Made by a program: the position numbers and the translations under genes
Shown here: positions 22,537 through 31,970 of the stretch, piece by piece
Layout: each line of letters starts with the position of its first letter
Numbering within the stretch: the stretch's first letter is position 1
The notes under the pieces: model-generated
What the model was told of the DNA's origin: nothing
The model's database searches: none
Seen by the model: the letters and a program-made list of their open reading frames with translations, nothing else
Assembly: GCF_045679555.1 (NCBI RefSeq)
Contig: NC_092096.1
Span: 22,847,211-22,911,210 of the forward strand
Direction of reading: 5' to 3'
Source of the DNA: Salvelinus alpinus
Taxonomy: Eukaryota; Chordata; Actinopteri; Salmoniformes; Salmonidae
Length of the DNA: 64,000 nucleotides

Positions 22537-24936
22537 TCAAGATGCGTACTCCGAACGCATCACCAAAAAGTCCAGGGGAGGGTCTGGGTGGGCATCTGAC
22601 CACGGTGGTGGCTTAGGCTCCGGGCGTGGTTCCCACCCCACCATAATCAATCCCCGCTTCCTTAGCCTCCCCACAATGACCACCCTCCAAATAACCCCAC
22701 CTAAATTTAGGGGCAACACCAGAATCAAGGACAGCTCTGGGACAAGGTAGCTCAGGACATAGGGATAGCTCAGGACAGAGGGAGAGCTTAGGAGAGAGAG
22801 GTAGCTCAGGAGAGAGAGGTAGCTCAGGATAGAGGGGCAACTCCGGACTGAAGGGCAGCTCCGGACAGAGAGACAGTTCTGGACTGAGGGGCAGTTCAGG
22901 ATTACTAGCCGCTTCTGGCTGAGGGACAGCTCATGGCTGACTGACGGCTCTGGACGCTCATGGCAGGCTGACGGCTCTGGACGCTCATGGCAGGCTGACG
23001 GCTCTGGACGCTCATGGCAGGCTGACGGCTCTGGACGCTCATGGCAGGCTGACGGCTCTGGACGCTCATGGCAGGCTGACGGCTCTGGACGCTCATGGCA
23101 GGCTGACGGCTCTGGCTGCTCATGGCTCTCTAACGGCTCTGGCTGCTCATGGCTCTCTGACGGCTCTGGCTGCTCATGGCTCTCTGACGGCTCTGGCTGC
23201 TCATGGCTCTCTGACGGCTCTGGCTGCTCATGGCTCTCTGACGGCTCTGGCTGCTCATGGCTCTCTGACGGCTCTGGCTGCTCATGGCTCTCTGACGGCT
23301 CTGGCTGCTCATGGCTCTCTGACGGCTCTGGCTGCTCATGGCTCGCTGACGGCTCTGGCAGATCCTGTCTGGCTGGCGGCTCTGGCAGATCCTGTCTGGC
23401 TGGCGGCTCTGGCAGATCCTGTCTGATTGGCGGCTCTGGCAGATCCTGTCTGATTGGCGGCTCTGGCAGATCCTGTCTGATTGGCGGCTCTGGCAGATCC
23501 TGTCTGACGGGCGGCTCTAGCGGCTCCTGTCTGGCGGACGGCTCTAGCGGCTCCTGTCTGGCGGACGGCTCTGTAGGCTCATGGCAGACGGGCGGCTTTG
23601 CAGGCTCATGGCAGACGGGCGGCTTTGCAGGCTCATTGCAGACGGATGGCTCAGACGGCGCTGGGGAGACGGATGGCTCAGACGGCGCTGGGGAGACGGA
23701 TGGCTCAGACGGCGCTGGGGAGACGGATGGCTCAGACGGCGCTCGGGAGACGGATGGCTCAGATGGCGCTCGGGAGACGGATGGCTCAGATAGCGCTGGG
23801 GAGACGGATGGCTCTGGCCGGATAAGGCGCACTGTAGACCTGGTGCGTGGTGCCGGAACTGGAGGCACCGGGCTAAGGACACGCACCTTCATACTAGTGC
23901 GGGGAGCAGGGACAGGGCACACTGAACTCTCAAAGCGTACTCTATACCTGGTGCGTGGTACCGGCACTGGTGGCACCTCAGGACTAGTACGGGGAGAAGT
24001 GACAGTGTGTACAGGACTTAGGAGACGCACAGGTGGCTTAGTGCGTGGGGCCGGAACTGGAGGCACCGAACTGGATACACGCACTATAGGGAGAGTGCGT
24101 GGAGGAGGAACAGGGCTCTGGAAACGCACTGGTAGCCTAGTGCGTAGTGTAGGCACTGTAGGTACTAGGCTGGGGCGGGGAGGTGGCACCGGAAATACCG
24201 GACCGTGCAGGCGTACTGGCTCTCTTGAGCATTGAGCCTGCCCAACCTTACCTGGTTGAATGCTCCCGGTCGCCCGCCCAGTGCGGGGAGGTGGAATAAC
24301 CCGCACCGGGCTGTGTAGGCGAACCGGGGAAACCATGCGTAAGGCAGGTGCCATGTATGCCGGCCCGAGGAGACGCACTGGAGACCAGACGCGTTGAGCC
24401 GGCCTCATGACACCTGGCTCAATGCCCAATCTAGCCCTACCAGTGCGGGGAGGTGGAATAACCCGCACCGGGCTATGCACACGTACAGGAGACACCGTGC
24501 GCTCTACTGCGTAACACGGTGTCTGCCCGTACTCCCGCTCTCCACGGTTAGCCTGGGAAGTGGGCGCAGGTCTCCTACCTGCCCTAGGCCCACTACCCCT
24601 TAGCCCCCCCCCAAGAAATTTTTGGGAGTTACTCACGGGCTTTTCGGGCTTCCGTGCAAGAAGCGTCCCCTCATAACGCCGGTTCCTCTCTCTATTTTCC
24701 TCCGCTCTCCGAGCTGCCTCCAGCCGTTCCCATGGACGGTGATTTACTTTAGCCCATGGTCCTTCTCCGTTAAATATTTGCTCCCAACTCCACAAGTCCT
24801 GTATACTTGCCCGTTGCTCCAAATTACGCTGCTTGGCTCTGGATTGGTGGGTGATTCTGTAACGGCAGTCCTCCTCCTCTCCGTCTGAAGAGGAGGAGTA
24901 TTGAGGGAACCAAGGCGCAGCGTAGTGAAATGACAT
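22537..24936 (-). CDS. Proline-rich 799-aa ORF of LTR retroelement
   Basis: Function unknown; no enzyme domain is visible. The frame starts in the 5' LTR (MSFHYAAPWFPQY, then an acidic SSSSDGEEEDC stretch) and reads through the LTR boundary. Residues of about 27-110 are rich in Arg, Glu and Gln (RAKQRNLEQRASIQDLW, RLEAARRAEENRERNRRYEG). Residues of about 145-375 hold repeated PxxP and VRL..P motifs such as PPVPAPRT and SPVRVIPPPRT. From about 376 to 660 there are tandem 9-residue modules (27 bp each): PSVSPAPSE, then PPIRQDLPE, then PSESHEQPE, then PSACHERPE. After about residue 672 the main frame becomes Ser/Leu-rich, while the next frame (22613-22840) continues a Pro-Glu-Leu pattern, so a frameshift there is likely. 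A Gag-like structural role is possible but unproven. Confidence 0.55.
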   Translation of the reverse strand: MSFHYAAPWFPQYSSSSDGEEEDCRYRITHQSRAKQRNLEQRASIQDLWSWEQIFNGEGPWAKVNHRPWERLEAARRAEENRERNRRYEGTLLARKPEKPVSNSQKFLGGGLRGSGPRAGRRPAPTSQANRGEREYGQTPCYAVERTVSPVRVHSPVRVIPPPRTGRARLGIEPGVMRPAQRVWSPVRLLGPAYMAPALRMVSPVRLHSPVRVIPPPRTGRATGSIQPGKVGQAQCSREPVRLHGPVFPVPPPRPSLVPTVPTLRTRLPVRFQSPVPPPRTLPIVRVSSSVPPVPAPRTKPPVRLLSPVHTVTSPRTSPEVPPVPVPRTRYRVRFESSVCPVPAPRTSMKVRVLSPVPPVPAPRTRSTVRLIRPEPSVSPALSEPSVSRAPSEPSVSRAPSEPSVSPAPSEPSVSPAPSEPSVSPAPSEPSVCNEPAKPPVCHEPAKPPVCHEPTEPSARQEPLEPSARQEPLEPPVRQDLPEPPIRQDLPEPPIRQDLPEPPIRQDLPEPPARQDLPEPPARQDLPEPSASHEQPEPSESHEQPEPSESHEQPEPSESHEQPEPSESHEQPEPSESHEQPEPSESHEQPEPSESHEQPEPLESHEQPEPSACHERPEPSACHERPEPSACHERPEPSACHERPEPSACHERPEPSACHERPEPSVSHELSLSQKRLVILNCPSVQNCLSVRSCPSVRSCPSILSYLSLLSYLSLLSSPSVLSYPYVLSYLVPELSLILVLPLNLGGVIWRVVIVGRLRKRGLIMVGWEPRPEPKPPPWSDAHPDPPLDFLVMRSEYAS
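22935..23820. repeat. 27-bp coding minisatellite inside the 799-aa frame
   Basis: Four successive blocks of 27-bp units encode 9-residue modules: about 6 copies near 22960-23105 (CHERPEPSA), about 8-9 near 23126-23345 (SHEQPEPSE), about 5-6 near 23355-23510 (RQDLPEPP), and about 6 with a related pattern near 23640-23815 (APSEPSVS). All keep 27 bp and so keep the frame. Confidence 0.88.
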
Positions 24937-25322
24937 ACTTTATTAACGAAAACACGAACTTGACTAAACTAACTAACAAAACAAATAAACGGTGTAGACA
25001 GATCTGAACGACGGACTCACATAAACCACGAGAACGCACGAACAGGGAAAAATAGCCTACATGAAATGAACAAACCGTAACAGTCCCGTATGGTGCGACA
25101 AACACTGACACAGGAGACAACCACCCACCAACAAACACTGTGAACAGCCTACCTAAATATGACTCTCAATTAGAGGAACGCCAAACACCTGCCTCCAATT
25201 GAGAGCCATACCAGGCAACCCTAAACCAACATAGAAACAGATAACATAGAATGCCCACCCAAACTCACGTCCTGACCAACTAACACACAAAACTAAACAG
25301 AAAACAGGTCAGGAACGTGACA
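24858..25322 (-). repeat. 5' LTR
   Basis: 465 bp from TGTCACG at 25322 to TTACA at 24858. AATAAA lies at 24944-24939 (minus strand), two bases before the ATG at 24936 that starts the 799-codon frame. The first 26 codons of that frame are thus inside the LTR. Confidence 0.85.
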
Positions 25323-25327
25323 CCCTC
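25323..25327. repeat. Target site duplication (right) of LTR element
   Basis: CCCTC directly after the terminal CA at 25321-25322, matching 22028-22032. Confidence 0.75.
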
Positions 25328-25426
25328 TTCCCCCTCTTCCTGAATGAAGTTACTGTGAAGGAGATAAGAAAGAGAAAATAAGATACACAGTGATTTGTTT
25401 TACTGTGGACACCTGGAGGAGAATGA

Positions 25427-26122
25427 AGCTGTCAGGGGTTAGTGATAAGGGATGTGAGGAGAGTGTAGGCTGTCAGGGGTTAGTGATAAGGGATGTAAGG
25501 CGAGTGTAGGCTGTCAGGGGTTAGTGATAAGGGATGTGAGGAGAGTGTAGGCTGTCAGGGGTTAGTGATAAGGGATGTGAGGCGAGTGAGGTTGTCAGGG
25601 GTTAGTGATAAGGGATGTGAGGGGAGTTAAGGCTGTCTTGGCTGTCAGGGTTTAATGATAAGGGATGTGAGGAGAGTGTAGGCTGTCAGGGGTTAGCGAT
25701 AAGGGATGTGAGGAGAGTGAGGTTGTCAGGGGTTAGTGATAAGGGATGTGAGGAGAGTGAGGTTGTCAGGGGTTAGTGATAAGGGATGTGAGGGGAGTGT
25801 AGGCTGTCAGAGGTTAGTGATAAGGGATGTGAGGAGAGTGAGGCTGTCAGGCATTAGTAATAAGGGATGTGAGGAGAGTGAGGCTGTCAGGCGTTAGTAA
25901 TAAGGGATGTGAGGAGAGTGAGGCTGTCAGAGGTTAGTAATAAGGGATGTGAGGAGAGTGTAGGCTGTCAGGGGTTAGTAATAAGGGATGTGAGGAGAGT
26001 GTAGGCTGTCAGGGGTTAGTGATAAGGGATGTGAGGAGAGTGTAGGCTGTCAGGGGTTAGTGATAAGGGATGTGAGGAGAGTGTAGGCTGTCAGGGGTTA
26101 GTGATAAGGGATGTGAGTGAGG
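25427..26122. repeat. 41-bp minisatellite, about 17 copies
   Basis: Unit core is ggctgtcaggggttagtgat then aagggatgtgaggagagtgt. Units of 39 bp lacking two bases (gagtgaggctgtcag) alternate with 41-bp units. One unit near 25620-25660 is enlarged and carries an extra ggctgtctt. Confidence 0.95.
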
Positions 26123-26291
26123 CTATAGGGAGGGGTCCATGGTGAAGAGGGGTGTGGCCTATTTGGGCTGACTCCTGAGCCGAAGGTCCTACACGGGTTT
26201 AAGGGATTTCCCGTCGATAATGTGTGACTCCTGATCTCTCTGCTTATCTTCTCACTTGACCCTCAACCCCTTCAAATCCTCTCCAACCCCC
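26123..26291. other. Short spacer before LINE copy 2
   Basis: Mixed sequence between the 41-bp array and a LINE tail. No feature recognised. Confidence 0.45.
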
Positions 26292-27086
26292 CAAATCAAA
26301 TCAAATCAAATGACATTTTATTTGTCACAAGCGCCGAATACCGTGAAATACTTACTTACAAGCCCTTAGCCAACAATGCAGTTCAAGAAATAGATAATAT
26401 TTATTTATTATTTTTAATAATAAATTACTAAATAAACGAAGGTTAAAAAACAGAAAAACAAACAGTAACACAAACCATTTACATAACAATAACGAGGCTA
26501 TATACAGGGGGTACCGGTACTGAGTCAATGTGTGGATGCACAGGTTAGTTGAGGTAATTTATAATGTGACTATGCATAGATAAGAAACAGCGAATAGCAG
26601 CAGTGTAAAAACAGTCCGGGTGGTTTAATTGTTCAGCAGTCTTATGGCTTGGGGCTGGAAGCTGTTAAGGAGCTTTTTGGTCCTAGACCTAGTATATAGG
26701 TCCTGGATGTCAGGAAGTTTGGCCCCAGTGATGTACTGGGCCATACGCACTACCCTCTGTAGCACCTTGCGGTCAGATGCCGAGCAGTTTCCATACCAGG
26801 CGTTGATGCAACCGGTCAGGATGCTCTCGATGGTGCAGCTGTAGAACTTTTTGAGGATCTGGGGACCCATGCCAAATCTTTTCAGTCTTCTAAGGGGGAA
26901 AGGTGTTGTCGTGCCCTCTTCACAACTGTCTTGGTGTGTTTGGACCATGTTAGTTTGTTGGTGATGTGGAAAACAAGGAACTTGAAACTCTCAAACCGCT
27001 CCACTTCAGTCCCGTTGATGTTAATGGTGGCCTGTTCAGCCCTCCTTTTCCTATAGTCCACGATCAGCTCCTTTGTCTTGCTCACA
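26292..27086 (-). mobile_element. 5'-truncated LINE, copy 2
   Basis: Same family and strand as 11046-11915. The 3' end is at 26292 (caaatcaaatcaaatc), followed by the UTR with tttgtcacaagcgccgaata and then the reverse transcriptase end. It is truncated at about 27086, close to the truncation point of copy 1. About 96 bp present in copy 1 (11431-11530) is missing here after 26690, an in-frame loss of about 32 codons. Confidence 0.88.
26625..27086 (-). pseudogene. LINE reverse transcriptase C-terminal fragment, copy 2
   Basis: Shows TKELIVDYRKRRAEQATIN, KLTWSKHTKTVVKRARQHLS, then after a frame change near 26900 LRRLKRFGMGPQILKKFYSC, YITGAKLPDIQDLYTR and LLNSFQPQAIRLLNN with the stop at 26625. 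The 32-codon internal loss removes the segment between IQDLYTR and the C-terminal RTKKLLNS. No catalytic motif is retained. Confidence 0.85.
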
Positions 27087-27595
27087 CACCTCCTTTAAGT
27101 CTCTCCCGCCATCTCTATGGCCATTTTATTTTGTTCTCTTTCACTATCCTCACGTTTACTCATCCATCCTCTCCAATCCCTCTTCCTCCTCCTGGTCCCT
27201 CTTCCTCCCTCCTCCTCCTTCCTCTGTCTTTCCATCTCTCCAATCCCCACAGGGGGTGTTTAGGTGGTGTGGGGGGATATGCAGTGGAGCTGGAACTGCT
27301 CGAAACAAATCAGCCAATCGATCCCCTGGTTGTATCTCTCCATCTATCCCTCTGATCGTCAGCAGAAAACAAAGTGTTTATTAAGCGAAACGCTCCCCCG
27401 ATCCGAGTCACCACCACTGTATCTAAGGCATATCTAAGGCGGAGGGAGCCGTTGCAGAGTGCTCTCGCTGATTCCCCGGTGTAGGCCTGCCGCCCGGTTG
27501 CCGATAGCATCTCAGTAGATGTTTACCTGAGAGAATTCTTAATTGCCTGTTTCTTGACTTTTTTTGCTTACCCAAACTTTTTTCTCTCTCTCCCT
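27087..27595. other. Spacer, no feature recognised
   Basis: Pyrimidine-rich to about 27240 and then mixed. No gene recognised. Confidence 0.45.
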
Positions 27596-27624
27596 CAGAA
27601 AGAGGAGAGAGAGAGAGAGACAGA

Positions 27625-27715
<91 letters not shown>
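27596..27715. repeat. (GA)n microsatellite
   Basis: A near-pure GA tract of about 115 bp with minor interruptions at its left end (agagacagagaggga). It is a purine/pyrimidine mirror tract and so is capable of triplex formation. Confidence 0.95.
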
Positions 27716-27716
<1 letters not shown>

Positions 27717-28551
27717 GCTAGCTCTCCCATTTATGACAATGAGTAGCAAAGCAAAGCTTAAAAAGCGCCAGAGCAGTGTGTTTATCTGTCATCTGCGGTC
27801 TATGGGGCTTAAAAAGTGAATCAGCGTCTGAATTCAGAGGAAACCATTGCATTATAGGTTCATCCCAGCTTGATTGAAATGGAAAGCTGTGGCTTCTCTC
27901 TCGCGGAGAGAAAAAACCCCATCACTGCTGATTAGATTATGGAAAGAAAGAAAAGAAAAGCGTAGGGGGATAGGAAGAGGAAACTTACAGAGAGAGACAG
28001 AGGGAGGGGAGTTTGAGTCAAGAGAAGAATGTAATGAGGCAGAAAGAGAAAAATTGATAGAGAGAGGGAGAAAGGCAAAGGGAATGAAGGAGTAGGCTAG
28101 TGAATGAGCAGAGAGAAATTGTCCCCAGAAAGCTGTGTGCAGTGTTTTCATCCTTGCCTGGCTACCCAGACTCCTTGCTCCGGCCAAACGCTACACCACG
28201 CTCATGGATGTTTGATTTCTTCTCCGCAATGAGTCTGGATCTTAGTACCTCCCCGACCCTTCATCAAAAATACGAACACATTTGCGACCGTCTGATTGGT
28301 CCAGAAACCGATGGTTTGGGCAATAATCAGAACACACGTTGGTAAAGCAGCATTTTGAAAATGTGTAATTGGCTTTGATACGCTGATAAGTTAGAGACGA
28401 TCCAATCGCTGGTGACTTTGTTTTGTACAACGTCCCTTGTGCCCCTCGTCACCACAAACGACTTCAATGATGTCTCAGACTGAAGTAATTAGCGAATGAT
28501 AGAGCAAATGAAGAATTTAGAGTGAGTTGTCAGGCTAGTTTCACCCACTGT
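27716..28551. other. Spacer, purine-rich in part
   Basis: Includes an A/G-rich part at about 27940-28095. The frames are 111 codons or shorter without recognisable domains. No gene recognised. Confidence 0.45.
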
Positions 28552-28951
28552 TATCACGCCCTGACCTTAGTATTCTTTGTTTTCTTTATTATTTTTGGTT
28601 AGGTCAGGGTGTGACAAGGGTGATATATGTTTTTGTCCTGTCTAGGGGTTTTGTATGTTTATGGGGTTGTTACGAGTCTAGGTGTTTTGTATGTCTATGG
28701 TTGCCTAGATTGGTTCTCAATTAGAGGCAGCTGTTTATCGTTGTCTCTGATTGGAAACCATATTTAGGCAGCCATATTCCTTGAGTATTTCGTGGGTGAT
28801 TGTCCTTGTTTAGTTGCCTGTGAGCACTACGTTGGCTTCACGTTTCGTTTTGTTGTTTTTGTGAGTTTGTTAAGTGTTCTTCGTTGAATAAATAGAAGAA
28901 TGGATTCATATCACGCTGCGCCTTGGTCCACTCCTTTAAACGGCTGTGACA
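28552..28951 (+). mobile_element. Solo LTR related to the 22-25 kb element
   Basis: A 400-bp plus-strand copy beginning TATCACGCCCTGACC (TGTCAC with one change) and ending GGCTGTGACA. AATAAA lies at 28887-28892 and an ATG at 28900 opens MDSYHAAPWSTPL, closely like the start peptide of the 799-aa frame. The flanks ACTGT (28547-28551) and ACTAT (28952-28956) look like a 5-bp target duplication with one change. No internal region is present, as expected after recombination between two LTRs. Confidence 0.8.
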
Positions 28952-29253
28952 ACTATACAGACAGACACAGAATAGATTTGTGCCACTCTGGCTTCAGGGC
29001 TGCAACGTCTGAATAATCAATCAGCCATTAATGGAGTAAGTGGCTATGGAAGGATATTAAATGTTAATTGTTGTAAAATATCGATCCCACTCATTGATCC
29101 CCAGGATAATTGCAATCAGGAAAAACAAATATACATTACACCAGAGTAGCCCCCCCTGTACTGGAAAGGGCCGACCAAGATGAATGGCTGTTTCGATGAC
29201 ATCTGTTTTGGCGTTGTTTATGTGTCTGCCGGCCATTTTCAGGGGCTCAGGCT
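28952..29253. other. Spacer, no feature recognised
   Basis: AT-rich mixed sequence. Nothing recognised. Confidence 0.45.
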
Positions 29254-29356
29254 GCTTCCCAAATGGCACCCTATTTCCTATTCAGTGCCCTACTTTTTCC
29301 CAAGGCCCCAGGGCCCATAGGGGTCTGGTCAAAAGTAGTGCACTACATAGGGAAAA
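29254..29356. mobile_element. Foldback MITE-like element, family A
   Basis: A salmonid-type palindromic repeat. cccaaatggcaccctatttc near the left is partly mirrored by actacatagggaaaag on the right, with gtgccctactttt mirrored by aaaagtagtgcac. The centre holds ggccccagggcccatag. The right arm is cut short. A second copy lies at 33994-34124. Confidence 0.75.
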
Positions 29357-30411
29357 GTGAGAGAGAAAACTTTGTGGGAAGGAAAGAGTGCTCAATCATC
29401 TGGACACGTCCTCTCTGGTATTCTGGGTAAATTTAGAATGACATATTTATTATTCATTTTGCCTATCAATCAGGAGCTATTCTGATATTCATTTTCATTC
29501 TGCAATCCGACCCGTGCCGGATTTCACTCGGGCTCGACTTTCATTATACGCCTGACTCTTATAACATTTCGAGCTCTCCTTCTGTGCATTCAGAGTAGCT
29601 ACTTTGCCATACTCAATTCATTCAAGTTCTGAGCATCCAGGAGATCCTGGTATTGGTATTCTGGTTTACTTCCTGGTCAGAGCACTTCCCGGGGAGTACT
29701 GAGCCTTGTGATTGGTGGATGCTGGTTATGACTCAAGGAATATAGACACTACACTAGTTTCTGGCCTTGCAGTTCATAGATTAACCCTCTGTGGCCAAGG
29801 GTCGATGAGCGCTGGAACAACAATCCCACTATCCCCCAACCTCTAGTCAGGGTGGCTCGGGAGGGGGGCTCGGGGTGTAGAGGAGGGGGGAGACAGGGGC
29901 TACTCCCAGGGTACCCAGGGAGAGTTGGCTTGGCAGCCGAGAGGCGGCCTGTCAGATGCCTGTTGAATAATTCATGGTCAGGACTCGGTAGCAGTTGGAG
30001 CTCCTAATACCTCACGAGTCTCAGACATCCCCCGTACGGCCCTAATCAATAACACTTAGCCGCTGCTTTATAATCAAGGGGAGACACTTAAATTCCATCA
30101 TCAGCCAATTAGCTGTGGAGTCCTCCTTCTCATCCCACTGTTCTCCCTCCTTCCGAAGCGCAGAGCACGTCATCCATTGTTAAACCTGAATAATGTTTAG
30201 ACAGCTCTCGTTTTTTGATTGAGGGTTTCGATGGGTTTAATAAGAAAAATGTCAAGTCGTGCGCCAATATTGCCTCGGAGCGGAGCGGGGGAAGAGTGGC
30301 AGCCCAAGACTGATTCCTATCTAAAGGTTTCTTTGTGCGTTCCTCCAAAAAAGGTTTTTATCATGTATTTTATGGTCTGTTCTTTTTCAGCTCTCTCTGG
30401 ATGATGGGAGA
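29357..30411. other. 1 kb of single-copy-looking sequence
   Basis: No gene recognised. The part at 29950-30120 is a mixed-composition stretch with several ATTA-type motifs and no repeats. It could be conserved non-coding DNA, but I cannot test conservation. Confidence 0.4.
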
Positions 30412-30955
30412 GAGAGAGAGAGACGAGGGAGACCAGGGATACCAGGGAGAGGGAGACAAGGGAGAGGGAGATGAGGGAGACGAGGGAGAGGGTGACCAGG
30501 GAGACCAGGGAGAGGGAGACCAGGGAGAGGGAGATGAGGGAGACGAGGGAGAGGGTGACAAGGGAGAGGGAGACAGGGTAGAGGGATAGGGAGATGGGGG
30601 AGAGGCAGATGGGGTAGAGGGAGAGGGAGATGGGGAGAGGGAGACAGGGTAGAGGGATAGGGAAATGGGGTAGAGGGAGAGGGAGACAGGGTAGAGCGAT
30701 AGGGAGATGGGGGAGAGGCAGATGGGGTAGAGGGAGAGGGAGATGGGGAGAGGGAGACAGGGTAGAGGGATAGGGAAATGGGGTAGAGGGAGAGGGAGAC
30801 AGGGTAGAGCGATAGGGAGATGGGGTAGAGGGAGAGGGAGACGGGGAGAGGGAGACAGGGTAGAGGGATAGGGAAATGGGGTAGAGGGAGAGGGAGACAG
30901 GGTAGAGGGATAGGGAGATGGGGTAGAGGGAGAGGGAGACGGGGAGAGGGAGATT
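30412..30955. repeat. G/A-rich compound minisatellite
   Basis: Built of short modules such as gggagaggg, agacagggtagaggg and atagggagatggggtag. The left part (to about 30590) uses gacgagggagagggtgacc modules. The right part repeats longer blocks of roughly 84-126 bp. G-run density makes G-quadruplex or triplex formation plausible. Frames of 60-85 codons (Gly-Asp-Glu or Ser-Pro) are artefacts. Confidence 0.9.
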
Positions 30956-31224
30956 AAGTGATATTTACTGCAGTGTGGTTATGTTCTCTCGTACAATAGT
31001 TTCCTCCCTTCTTGTTCTACTCTTTGCTGGCCTGAGGGCGGCACAAGTAATGTTACAACCCTATGTTCTGTACTGTACATTACCTCATAGAAAACACTGT
31101 ATCCCCACTATACACATGCCCAACAATCCCTCATACACCACCTCATTATACAGTACAGTCAAACAGTCTGCCCAGAAGACAATGAAATGAGGAAGTTGAT
31201 AGATCCATAAGAAAAAAAGTATCT
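30956..31224. other. Spacer, no feature recognised
   Basis: Mixed sequence. A 71-codon frame starts near 30975 (MVMFSRTIVSSLLVLLFAGL) and looks signal-peptide-like. It has no further domain and no supporting context, so I do not call it a gene. Confidence 0.4.
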
Positions 31225-31405
31225 GGAAAAATAACACTGAACTGATTGGTCTCTAGTTGTCTCTGTGTGTCTCTAGAATAATAACACTGACCTGATTGGT
31301 CTCTAGTTGTTTCTGTGTGTCTCTAGAATAATAACACTGACCTGATTGGTCTCTAGTTGTCTCTGGAATAATAACACTGACCTGATTGGTCTCTAGTTGT
31401 CTCTG
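31225..31405. repeat. 50-bp tandem repeat, about 3.6 copies
   Basis: Unit contains aataataacactgacctgat then tggtctctagttgtctctgt. The third unit lacks the gtgtgtctctag end. A short, well-conserved array. Confidence 0.9.
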
Positions 31406-31550
31406 TTTGTCTTGTCTTCCACTTCCAGTTGTGGAAATCGATCTGTTGATTCAACTAAGATAAGGCACCACACTGAACAAACCACACTGAATAGAACTAA
31501 TGCCTCTTTCCCTGCCTGTTGAATATCTACTCACCAACGAGTTCATCCAG

Positions 31551-31640
31551 GGAGGACTTACTCCCTGGGTCGTGTTAATTGGGGCACACTGTCCCAAAAC
31601 GTTTTGCAATTGAAATGAAAACGAGTGACCAATAACTTTG
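31551..31640. mobile_element. Fragment of a salmonid interspersed repeat
   Basis: The text ggaggacttactccctgggt, cgtgttaattggggcacac and caaaacgttttgcaattg resembles part of a dispersed salmonid repeat I recall from non-coding DNA. Only a rearranged fragment is seen and the ends are unclear. Confidence 0.45.
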
Positions 31641-31970
31641 GTAAAGTGCCTACTGAACAAGAGTCTAAACTTTAACTCCAATATATATTGACTACAGGAT
31701 ACGGTACATTCAGTAATATGTCTCAATTCGTTGTATACCGTAGGCTATTTGTATATTTGGTAACTGTTAGAATGAGAGTGCTCTCTCCTCTGTGGGGGTC
31801 AGAGGTCAGTGGATGGTAATGCACCAGACTGGGAGTTCATTAGCGGGTCCATTATCAGCTGTTACTTCACCCCCATCATCCCCTCCTGGGGGTCAGCTAG
31901 AGAGGGATTGTGGTTGTTTAGTCTCTTGTGGTGAAGTGGTCTGGGAGAGTTTATGGGTTGGTAGTTATTA
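31641..31970. other. Spacer, no feature recognised
   Basis: Mixed sequence leading into the 24-bp array. Nothing recognised. Confidence 0.45.

Larger units (their letters stand above)
22033..25322 (-). mobile_element. Non-autonomous LTR retroelement, 3.29 kb
   Basis: Read on the minus strand it is: 5' LTR 25322-24858 (465 bp), internal part 24857-22526 (2.33 kb), 3' LTR 22525-22033 (493 bp). Both LTRs begin TGTCACGTTCCTGACC and end TTACA, so they have TG...CA ends, with CCCTC duplicated on each side. A run of eight G directly follows the stop codon and precedes the 3' LTR by three bases, in the place of a polypurine tract. The only long frame encodes a proline-rich protein. I see no protease, reverse transcriptase, RNase H or integrase, so mobility would need another element's enzymes. 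No clear TGG-starting primer binding site follows the 5' LTR. Confidence 0.85.

Noticed and set aside
22033..25322. Endogenous retrovirus
   Set aside because: No pol or envelope-like sequence is visible. The structure fits a non-autonomous LTR retrotransposon better.
30975..31190. Short secreted-peptide-like frame (71 codons)
   Set aside because: The hydrophobic start is followed by unstructured sequence, with no promoter, splice or conservation evidence available.
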